The notes under the pieces were generated by a model that searched no databases, was not told where the DNA came from, and worked only from the letters and a program-made list of their open reading frames with translations. This document shows, in pieces, positions 7,088-13,776 of a stretch of 14,253 bases of DNA (positions are counted from its first letter, which is position 1; each line of letters opens with the position of its first letter). This DNA is from Bacteroidales bacterium (GTDB lineage Bacteria > Bacteroidota > Bacteroidia > Bacteroidales > JAADJA01), in NCBI GenBank assembly GCA_029934735.1, contig JAOZLR010000027.1:2467-16719 (forward strand), written 5' to 3'. The position numbers and the translations under genes were made by a program.

Positions 7088-8477
7088 GAAAAATATTGAC
7101 AGGCTTTTTGAACAAGGACTGAAGGGGTATAAAGAAAGCCCACCGATTTATTCCTGGGACAGGCTTGATGCCGGCCTTGAGAAAGCGGGCAAACAAAAGA
7201 CTTTCTTTTATCTCAGATTGCTTGCAGCTTCAATAATTATTCTTTTTGCATTCGGAGCCGGTTATTTTTATGGTGTTTATAATCTTGATACCGGTTCTTA
7301 TAGTCAAATATCTAAAAACGACAATATAGAACAACCTGTAATACTGCCTTCCACAACAGAGATTTCTGATGTTAAAGCTGATGGTACTAAAGAAATATTT
7401 ATTAAAGAACAGGAGCCGGATAATGTTTTTGAAAATAATGCTGCAAGTATTGCCGGGGAAGAATCAGTAAATTTCGCCTCATCCGAAAACAGTTCTGTTG
7501 TTGAAAATGACAATGTTGTCTTACTTGCTGATAATTCATCTTCCATAGAAATTGAAAAAACCGAAATTCATAAACTTGAAATGAAGGAAATTACTTCTAT
7601 TGCTGTTGAAAAGGAGGCATTATCAGAGATGCTGGCTAACTCTTATCCGAAAGAAAATACAGAAACACTTACTTATTATAATATTGAAACTGCACCGTTG
7701 CAGGAATATGGTTTTGAAGATAATATTGTTAAATCAAATGTGCTTAGATGGACTGTTGGGGCGCAGGTTGCTCCTATAAATTCCTATCGTGACATTAGTA
7801 CAACATATTCAAGTGGTTCGATAGCAAATGAACAGTCATATAATAATAGTGAAGACCCAATGACTTCAATTGCAGCAGGTGTAGATGTGAATTACAGCGT
7901 AAGTAAAAGGGTTAGTTTCCAGACGGGGATGTATTACTCCCAAATCGGACAGATCAATAATGATGCACTTAGTTTTGTAGAGGATGATGGGAAATTTTTA
8001 CTGTATTCCATTGAAACATCATTGGGTGTTATAAATTTTGCTATAGAGAATGTACCTTCAGATATCAGAGAGATTATTGATGCCAAGGATACTGTTGATT
8101 TAATTGATCAGTTAAATGTTAAAGTTGTTGAGGGTTTTGATATTTTTGAAGTACCATTAATGCTTCGTTATAAGGTTCTGGATAAGAAATTTTCTATAAA
8201 TGTAATGGGAGGTGTCAGCCCTGCTTTTGTGACTAATAATAGTGCTTACCTGGAGGTTGATGCTCAAAAGTATGATGTTGAGAATTCTGATAATATTAAT
8301 TCTGTTTTCTTTAACAGTTCGCTCTCTTTGGGATTGGAATACAGTTTTCTAAAAAAATTGTCTGTTAATTTTGAACCTACTTTCAAATATGCTTTAAGCC
8401 CGATTAATAAAGATGGTGATTTTGATTATCATCCATACTCTATTAGCTGGTTTACAGGGCTCAGGTATAGTTTTTAG
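7074..8477 (+). CDS. Anti-sigma-like N-terminus, membrane helix and C-terminal outer-membrane-barrel-like domain
   Basis: A 467-residue protein. Residues 1-42 are soluble and contain LFEQGLKGYKESPPIYSWDRL, close to the L-x(n)-E-x-PP-x(3)-W-x(2)-[IL] pattern found at the N-terminus of many proteins encoded beside ECF sigma factors in Bacteroidota. Residues 44-66 form one membrane helix. Residues 70-225 are an acidic, serine- and glutamate-rich linker. From about residue 225 the chain has alternating amphipathic strands of a porin-like barrel (for example WTVGAQVAP, FQTGMYYSQIG, LSLGLEYSF) and ends FTGLRYSF with a terminal Phe. The start overlaps the sigma gene by 14 bases. The likely role is regulator or sensor of that sigma factor. 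A true outer-membrane location conflicts with the internal helix and is unresolved. Confidence 0.8.
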   Translation: MNRDKKNIDRLFEQGLKGYKESPPIYSWDRLDAGLEKAGKQKTFFYLRLLAASIIILFAFGAGYFYGVYNLDTGSYSQISKNDNIEQPVILPSTTEISDVKADGTKEIFIKEQEPDNVFENNAASIAGEESVNFASSENSSVVENDNVVLLADNSSSIEIEKTEIHKLEMKEITSIAVEKEALSEMLANSYPKENTETLTYYNIETAPLQEYGFEDNIVKSNVLRWTVGAQVAPINSYRDISTTYSSGSIANEQSYNNSEDPMTSIAAGVDVNYSVSKRVSFQTGMYYSQIGQINNDALSFVEDDGKFLLYSIETSLGVINFAIENVPSDIREIIDAKDTVDLIDQLNVKVVEGFDIFEVPLMLRYKVLDKKFSINVMGGVSPAFVTNNSAYLEVDAQKYDVENSDNINSVFFNSSLSLGLEYSFLKKLSVNFEPTFKYALSPINKDGDFDYHPYSISWFTGLRYSF

Positions 8478-8479
8478 AT

Positions 8480-9232
8480 TTATCTCCTTCTCATTGGTGC
8501 TCTTCCACGACTTCTACTGGAAGATCTTCCCCCTTTTCTTGAGGACTTTTTAAAGCTTTCAATGTAGTATGTAAAACCAATGCTCAGGTAACTGTAATAG
8601 TCATAGTTTTTGTTTTTAACCATATCATCAAGTTTGTCGTTCTGTGCCTGACGCATTCCCATATCTAAAGTCATTCCAAACTTTTCAGTAAATTGGTATT
8701 CAAATCCGAAACCAAAGAAGTAAACAAACTCGGGGGTGCCTGTATCTTCGATTGATATATCTGACGGATCTTCTATTTTGTATTGTTCACTTTTGAATGT
8801 AAACTGGCCTGCGCCAAGATATCCATACACATCAAAGTTTGATAAGTTGTCAGGGGAGAAAAGATTTATGAAATAGACTCTTCCCTGGAGATTTAATTCA
8901 AGAACATTTGCATTAAATACAGTTGTTGAATTCTGGCCTTTAAGCGTACCATATAGCAACTGCCCGGAAATGGCAAACTTATCATTAATGTGTTTTGACA
9001 GTACTAAACCAAAAGCTGGCCCACTTTCTTTTGATAGTTTGTCAGCAATGTCAGTATCGTAAAGACTTAAATCTCCAAAGAATGAAGTTAAGCCACCATT
9101 AACATTCACCGACCATTTATCCCAAAATCCGGGTTTCCAGCGTCCGCCCCACCTCTGACTACTGGCTGTTTCAGGAAGAACTAATGAAACAAACAGAGTG
9201 GCAAGGATTAAATATTTGATTTGCTTTTTCAC
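8480..9232 (-). CDS. Outer-membrane beta-barrel protein, tandem paralogue 1
   Basis: A 250-residue protein with a GTG start and a signal peptide (MKKQIK, hydrophobic core, cleavage near ASSQ). The body is a run of amphipathic strands, for example TSFFGDLSLYD, PAFGLVLSKHI, YGYLGAGQFTF, FFGFGFEYQF and YSYLSIGFTYYI. It is clearly homologous to the upstream neighbour at 9274-10050: both carry TSFFGD-SLYD, ADKL-KES, DTG-PEFV and DYYSY-SIG. After the last strand comes a strongly basic tail of about 24 residues rich in Arg, Ser and Lys, ending RAPMRRR. A barrel would normally end at its last strand, so this tail is odd. The stop codon lies 2 bases from that of the convergent sigma-operon protein. 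The specific function is not recognised. Confidence 0.8.
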   Translation of the reverse strand: MKKQIKYLILATLFVSLVLPETASSQRWGGRWKPGFWDKWSVNVNGGLTSFFGDLSLYDTDIADKLSKESGPAFGLVLSKHINDKFAISGQLLYGTLKGQNSTTVFNANVLELNLQGRVYFINLFSPDNLSNFDVYGYLGAGQFTFKSEQYKIEDPSDISIEDTGTPEFVYFFGFGFEYQFTEKFGMTLDMGMRQAQNDKLDDMVKNKNYDYYSYLSIGFTYYIESFKKSSRKGGRSSSRSRGRAPMRRR

Positions 9233-9273
9233 GATATATAGTTTTAATTGTTATTCAATAATTTCGTTTATAT

Positions 9274-10050
9274 TTAATATTTCCTGATTAAAGGTGTTTT
9301 CTTTATTTTTCTGTAATGCTGTTTTGCATTATTAATATTGTATGTAATACCTATTGAGATATAAGAGTAATAGTCTTTATCCTTTTTATTTTTAGTTCCA
9401 TCTATCTGATCGTTATTTGTCATTCGCCCATTGACTTCAGCATTAAAACTAAATGATGGACTTAATGAATAGTATGCACCCGTCCCCAGGAGGAATACAA
9501 ACTCAGGAACACCTGTATCAACAATTCTGTCTTCTTTCTCGGGATCTTTGTATGTTAGTCTTGATGAAAATCTGAACTGACCAAGCCCCATTTTTGCATA
9601 CAGAAAAAAGCGACCTTCATTATCAGGTAGCAATAGGTTTACAATATTTAAGGTTGTATTAAAGGTATATTCCAAAACATCTGCTTCAAAATGTGATTTG
9701 GAGTTTTTTCCTTTGAGTTTGCCTTTTAAAAACTGTAGCTCCAGATTGAAAAGTGGATTAATTCTCCTGGATATGATTATACCATAGCCTACCGAACTCT
9801 CTTTTTTCAGTTTATCAGCATAATCATCATCATATAAACTAACGTCTCCAAAGAATGAGGTTGCGCCCATATTAAGATTGACTCCCCAGTTCTTTGTCCA
9901 TTCAAATTTTTTCGGCTTCAACCTTTTGCTGTATTGAGCATTTGTGCTCACAGAAAAGGAAAGGGCCAGAAAAAGACAGATAAAGGCATAAATGCCTGAA
10001 ACTTTCTTAAGTCTTTCTGCTTTTCTTCTTATTTTATTTGTTATTCCCAT
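9274..10050 (-). CDS. Outer-membrane beta-barrel protein, tandem paralogue 2
   Basis: From the ATG at 10050 this is a 258-residue protein with a long basic N-terminus (MGITNKIRRKAERLKK), then a hydrophobic core and cleavage near STNAQ. An in-frame ATG at 10065 and a TTG at 10116 are possible longer starts. They lengthen only the region before the signal peptide, so 10050 was chosen. The mature part matches the 8480-9232 product along its whole length, which indicates a tandem duplication. It ends with NINNAKQHYRKIKKTPLIRKY, again a basic tail beyond the last strand. The gap to the downstream paralogue is 41 bases, so one transcript is likely. Probably a structural or binding outer-membrane protein; exact role unknown. 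Confidence 0.78.
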   Translation of the reverse strand: MGITNKIRRKAERLKKVSGIYAFICLFLALSFSVSTNAQYSKRLKPKKFEWTKNWGVNLNMGATSFFGDVSLYDDDYADKLKKESSVGYGIIISRRINPLFNLELQFLKGKLKGKNSKSHFEADVLEYTFNTTLNIVNLLLPDNEGRFFLYAKMGLGQFRFSSRLTYKDPEKEDRIVDTGVPEFVFLLGTGAYYSLSPSFSFNAEVNGRMTNNDQIDGTKNKKDKDYYSYISIGITYNINNAKQHYRKIKKTPLIRKY

Positions 10051-10277
10051 ATTTTTAATAAGCATAACCCTATTTGAGGAAATGTGTAAATTCAATGTTT
10101 GTACCAAAAAATACAAGTAAAAGAAAATCAGGTAGTTACGAGGTGTGTCTATATACTATGAAAAATGTGGTGTGTATTTATTAACAAATGGATGTTAATA
10201 AGTAGTTGATTGCCAGTCGTATAAAGAAATACAGCAATTATTGATTTCAGATAAGAATATCCGTTTTCGTAGAAATG

Positions 10278-10307
10278 AAAAAACCATGCATCTCAGATAC
10301 ATGGTTT
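10278..10307 (-). terminator. Intrinsic terminator of the sulfur operon
   Basis: On the minus strand a 12-pair stem (10307-10296 with 10292-10281, one U-G pair) closes around the loop TGA and runs into six T residues (10283-10278). It begins 26 bases after the stop codon of the last rhodanese gene. This is a standard intrinsic terminator by structure and position, and it marks the end of the operon. Confidence 0.85.
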
Positions 10308-10333
10308 CCAAATATTTTTTAAAGTGTATTATT

Positions 10334-10984
10334 CTAACAACCTCCTGCTGTTGCCTTGGTTTTCTTTTTGCGTTTTATAACAGGAGCTTTTTTGGTCTCT
10401 TTTTTTACATCACTACCAGGGGAGGCAGTTGCTTTTGCCACTTCCGGGTAATTGTAATCCGGTTGCATAAGAATATAGCTTTTGTCATCTTTTGTTTTGG
10501 CAAGATCATTTTTATGTAAGGTATAATATTGATACCCACCCAGTAAAAGTTTAACATTATCAAAACCCAGTTGTCTGAAAACCATCCAGGGGCCATTTGC
10601 TTCAAGCTGATTATTGCCATAAAGGATAACGGCCATTCCTTCTTTCTTGAGCTCTTTAAGACGTTTAATATTTTCTTTATTTGTTAAATCATAAGCTGAA
10701 ATGTTCTCGGCACCATCAATATGTCCCTTGCTATATTCAAATTTATTACGAATATCAATAAGTATTACTGTATCAATGGTTCCCTTTAATACTGCATCAA
10801 GCTGATAAGGATAAACACTGCCACCATTACTACTAACTAAATTGAGAGTTTGCCGTGGTGTTAATGTATATGTTAAACGGGGTGATTTTAAGGTCACCAA
10901 TCCAATGACGATAATAACAACAAAAAGAACCATTGTAATTACCGTGCGCTTAGGATTTAACTCGTGTACATGTTTATTTGGCAT
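10334..10984 (-). CDS. Membrane-anchored rhodanese-fold protein without active-site Cys, C-terminal ATAGGC tail
   Basis: A 216-residue protein. Residues 14-31 form a membrane anchor after a basic N-terminus (NPKR), which places the rest in the periplasm. Residues 36-158 have the rhodanese fold: VILIDIRNKFEYSKGHIDGA is the usual D-x-R-x-x-x-E-[FY]-x-x-GHI-x-GA core, followed by LKKEGMAVILYG and LGGYQYY. Where active rhodaneses have cysteine after the central strand, this protein has Gly123 (ILYGNNQ). The only cysteine in the whole chain is the last residue, Cys216, at the end of a flexible lysine-rich tail (IKRKKKTKATAGGC, 203-216). The upstream rhodanese carries almost the same tail. It is the last gene of the operon, 28 bases after its neighbour. 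A sulfur-carrier rather than a classical sulfurtransferase role is inferred. Confidence 0.85.
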   Translation of the reverse strand: MPNKHVHELNPKRTVITMVLFVVIIVIGLVTLKSPRLTYTLTPRQTLNLVSSNGGSVYPYQLDAVLKGTIDTVILIDIRNKFEYSKGHIDGAENISAYDLTNKENIKRLKELKKEGMAVILYGNNQLEANGPWMVFRQLGFDNVKLLLGGYQYYTLHKNDLAKTKDDKSYILMQPDYNYPEVAKATASPGSDVKKETKKAPVIKRKKKTKATAGGC

Positions 10985-11012
10985 AATATTCTTTTTTTAT
11001 TGATATTTACAA

Positions 11013-11627
11013 TTAACAACCACCAGCGGTTGCTGTTGTTTTTTTCTTCCGTTTGATAGTTACCTGAGATTTAGAATCAGATTTAGGTGCTGAAATGGAT
11101 GCGCCAGTGAAATACATGCTTGCTCCTTTTCTGAAATCGTACTGATCGAACTCATCTCCTGAAGCTGTTTCAGGAGGAGGTGTAGGCTGTATGATTGTTT
11201 TTATCCAACAATTAAGCCCGCCTTTCATAATATAGATTCTTGAAATATCCATCCTTTTTGCAATAACCCAGGCCTGGTCAGCAAGGATATCATCATTACA
11301 GTAAAAAACAGCATTCATATCCTCAATACCGAGATAATCTGAGTAATTTGGTGACAGGATGCTGTCTAAAGGGATGTTGATTGCATTTGGTAGTGCGAAC
11401 TTGTTATACTCTTTTGCACACCTGACATCGATCAATTCAAGAGTCGGGTCCTGCTCAATAAGCATTTTTGCAACCTGATCGGTAGTAACATAACGACTGG
11501 GTTGAATAATATCCCATAACAGATCCTCAGGATTAATCTGGGTATAATTTGTTCTTTCCGGCAGGATTAGCAAGCCACCGGCTAGTATGATCATTAGGAT
11601 AGCAAGAAATAAATAGTTCTTATTCAT
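11013..11627 (-). CDS. Membrane-anchored rhodanese-like protein with active-site Cys and C-terminal ATAGGC tail
   Basis: A 204-residue protein with an N-terminal membrane anchor (about 5-22) and a periplasmic rhodanese domain (about 45-145). The core reads LELIDVRCAKEYNKFALPNAINIPL. The active-site loop is VFYCNDDILADQAW with Cys110 at the catalytic position, and the domain closes with MKGGLNCW. The loop lacks the usual C-x-x-G-x-R pattern, so substrate handling may differ. A proline- and serine-rich linker (about 147-190) leads to the tail IKRKKKTTATAGGC (191-204), shared with the next gene. Cysteines are at 70, 110, 140 and 204. The start codon lies 2 bases after the stop of the YeeE/YedE gene, so translation is probably coupled. 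Role: sulfane-sulfur transfer linked to the transporter and reductase (inferred). Confidence 0.88.
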   Translation of the reverse strand: MNKNYLFLAILMIILAGGLLILPERTNYTQINPEDLLWDIIQPSRYVTTDQVAKMLIEQDPTLELIDVRCAKEYNKFALPNAINIPLDSILSPNYSDYLGIEDMNAVFYCNDDILADQAWVIAKRMDISRIYIMKGGLNCWIKTIIQPTPPPETASGDEFDQYDFRKGASMYFTGASISAPKSDSKSQVTIKRKKKTTATAGGC

Positions 11628-11629
11628 GG

Positions 11630-12235
11630 TTATTCAAATTTAGATTCAGTTCTGTTTTTTCTAACTTTCTTCTCAATGAGCCAGGTTACATAAAAGGCCA
11701 CAATTGCCACAATTACAAAAATAAAAGTAACCAATTCATTTGAAATACTGAATACTTCTCCAATTGTAATATTTCCCATATATCCTGAATAATAGAAGTT
11801 TTCGAAAAGAGGGAATGCTTCTGCAAAAATGAAGACTCCAATAATAAATCCTCCCAAAAAAGCGAATCCGTCGAGCTTCCCTATGGCACAGGCTGTATAG
11901 CTTGTGCCCGGGCAAAACCCTCCTATTACAAATCCAAGCCCCATAATGAACCCTCCTAATATCATTGGCGCTAGATAGGTTGGTAATACAAAAACCATAT
12001 CCATTTCTATCCAACCCAGATAGTTAAAATATAAGAGTCCTACCATAGCAACAATCATTGCTGTAAAAAATACGCGTAGTACGACAAAATTATAGCCGTA
12101 AAATACCCCTGCTATATTTCTCGAAGAGGAGAAGCCCGAAGATTCTAGTATAAATCCGAAAGCTGTGCCTATCAAAAGAGCAATTACAAAATCCCATTGC
12201 CCTGTTATAATGCCTTGTGGAATTAAAGGTCCCAT
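11630..12235 (-). CDS. YeeE/YedE family sulfur-compound transporter, half-size unit B
   Basis: A 201-residue integral membrane protein with about five or six hydrophobic helices. It carries the family features: GTAFGFILESSGFSSSRNIAG near residues 23-43, and GLGFVIGGFCPGTSYTACAIGKLDG near 100-123, with Cys108 and Cys116 in the pore-type motif. YeeE/YedE proteins such as TsuA import thiosulfate using conserved cysteines, usually as one chain of about 330-400 residues with two internally related halves. This protein is one half; the gene 15 bases upstream encodes the other. It ends with a basic cytoplasmic tail. Because the operon also encodes rhodaneses and a reductase module, the cargo is probably thiosulfate, polysulfide or a related sulfane-sulfur compound (inferred). 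Confidence 0.9.
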   Translation of the reverse strand: MGPLIPQGIITGQWDFVIALLIGTAFGFILESSGFSSSRNIAGVFYGYNFVVLRVFFTAMIVAMVGLLYFNYLGWIEMDMVFVLPTYLAPMILGGFIMGLGFVIGGFCPGTSYTACAIGKLDGFAFLGGFIIGVFIFAEAFPLFENFYYSGYMGNITIGEVFSISNELVTFIFVIVAIVAFYVTWLIEKKVRKNRTESKFE

Positions 12236-12250
12236 ATTATCTGTTTTTTA

Positions 12251-12790
12251 TTAAATCCATAATTTTCTAAAGAAATATGCAAATACATATCCGATTCCAA
12301 ACATAAATGCCATAACAAGTAATCCACCGAAGGACAAGGCAGCGGTTCCGCTAAGAGCTGCACCACTCGAGCATCCACGGCCAAACTGGCTTCCTATTCC
12401 AAACAACATTCCTCCCACAACAGCAGCAATCATTCTGGTTTTGCCTGTTATATTTGGTGAGTGTTCAATTCTTAACTTTTTTAATCTCCCATATATTCCT
12501 CCCGAAAGCATTCCTCCGAAGAAAGTTCCGATAGCGCCAAATATCAGCCAGTTAAATAATGGTGATGAGCCGTCAGTAGGAATGAATTTGTCGTAGTAAG
12601 CATTTCCTTCGGCATGTGCCGGAGCTATTTTGTCAACTACTGTCACAACAGAAAGTTTTGCTGCGCCGCTGGCACTCAATCCCCTGCCTGCAATGTAAAA
12701 TGTTGCCAAAAGTAAAAGGCCCAGTAATACGCCCCCAAAGTATGGGTTTATATATCTTGGCCCTTTTGTAATATTTGAGTTATTTTTCAT
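12251..12790 (-). CDS. YeeE/YedE family sulfur-compound transporter, half-size unit A
   Basis: A 179-residue integral membrane protein. A first helix (about 18-34) leads to GRGLSASGA. An extra-membrane loop (about 45-78) follows, then helices around 80-100, 120-138 and 152-173. The conserved cysteine motif is GSQFGRGCSSGAALSG with Cys140. It complements the adjacent half-size protein, and the two probably form a heterodimer equivalent to a full-length transporter. Two-gene versions of this family, such as PmpA/PmpB, are known. It lies 20 bases downstream of the NrfD gene in the same operon. Substrate is inferred from the family and neighbours, not shown by the sequence. Confidence 0.9.
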   Translation of the reverse strand: MKNNSNITKGPRYINPYFGGVLLGLLLLATFYIAGRGLSASGAAKLSVVTVVDKIAPAHAEGNAYYDKFIPTDGSSPLFNWLIFGAIGTFFGGMLSGGIYGRLKKLRIEHSPNITGKTRMIAAVVGGMLFGIGSQFGRGCSSGAALSGTAALSFGGLLVMAFMFGIGYVFAYFFRKLWI

Positions 12791-12810
12791 TGTTATTCAA
12801 TTTATTTTTA

Positions 12811-13752
12811 TCAATATAAAAATCGGGTTATCTGTCCGGCTTCCACCATAACAAACCTGAAAACAAGGCCTCCGATTAATATGAGGAGGGCTGGAATCCA
12901 AACGGGAATATGAAATCCTCTGAGCTCCAGAGTTTCGAGAACTGCAGGAAAGATAAGACCCAAAATAATTACAAATACCCAAAAAACCACTGTAAATTCA
13001 CCACCAAGGAATAGGGCTGCGGCTTCAATCTGTACTTCAGAAGCTGAAAGAAAACCCATAAAAAGGTGAATGATCAGAAATAGCTCAACCCCAATCATAA
13101 TAAGGTCTAAACGGCTAAGCACCTTTCTTTCATATTTACTTTTCGACATCCACATACTGGCAGCAAGCCCGGTTGATAAGCCGGAAACAAGGAACAGCGG
13201 CCCCAGAATGGAAGTGTTCCATAATGGTCGTGCATTAAATGCAGAAAGCAATATTCCGGTGTAAACACCAAGGATAACCGCAAGTATCATCATTATCCAG
13301 GCAAGACCTTTGCGGTTTTTTATTGCATATGCTTCAGCCTTATTCAAAAATTCAAATTTCCAGTCCCACTTGGGAAATAGCTCCTTCATATAAGTAGCAA
13401 CCCAGATAAATGATATCGGGGTTATCAGCATTAGAGTCCAGGCTCCCCACGACATTGGGGAAGTAAACCTGACCGTGGTGTATAATTGCCAGAAATACAA
13501 CTTATGCTTCAGGTCGAGGAAAAGTGCAAACAGGCCAAGAACCAGAGCAAAAGGAACAAGGAAAGGAGCCCACTTTACGGTGGCTTCCATATCTTTCTCT
13601 TTCCGCATTATTGTAAAATATCCGGCAAAGAATAAAATACCGGCTGCCAGACCACCAAGATAGAGGTATAGTGGAATCTGCCAATGCCATATATTTAAAT
13701 AGGGGTCGATATTTGGAATATCGCGTCCGCTGACAAATAATTCTTCTTTCAT
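12811..13752 (-). CDS. NrfD/PsrC-family membrane quinone-interacting subunit
   Basis: A 313-residue polytopic protein with about eight predicted membrane helices (near 28-48, 62-82, 97-118, 150-172, 183-204, 215-236, 244-270 and 280-303). The N-terminal WHWQIPLYLYLGGLAAG segment is typical of NrfD/PsrC/TtrC/PhsC-type subunits. These exchange electrons between the menaquinone pool and a periplasmic iron-sulfur subunit. No haem-binding CxxCH motif is present. It starts 24 bases after the iron-sulfur subunit gene and precedes the sulfur transporters, so polysulfide, thiosulfate or tetrathionate chemistry is the best reading. The electron direction (reductase or oxidase) cannot be settled from this gene. 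Confidence 0.92.
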   Translation of the reverse strand: MKEELFVSGRDIPNIDPYLNIWHWQIPLYLYLGGLAAGILFFAGYFTIMRKEKDMEATVKWAPFLVPFALVLGLFALFLDLKHKLYFWQLYTTVRFTSPMSWGAWTLMLITPISFIWVATYMKELFPKWDWKFEFLNKAEAYAIKNRKGLAWIMMILAVILGVYTGILLSAFNARPLWNTSILGPLFLVSGLSTGLAASMWMSKSKYERKVLSRLDLIMIGVELFLIIHLFMGFLSASEVQIEAAALFLGGEFTVVFWVFVIILGLIFPAVLETLELRGFHIPVWIPALLILIGGLVFRFVMVEAGQITRFLY

Positions 13753-13776
13753 TTTCTTATTATCGTTTATTTAAAA

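Noticed and set aside
10334..11057. The KRKKKT-x-ATAGGC tails as a recent gene-conversion patch or a type IX secretion signal
   Set aside because: Eight of 13 identical residues use different codons, which argues against a recent copy. Type IX C-terminal domains are folded modules of about 70-100 residues, not a short basic tail.
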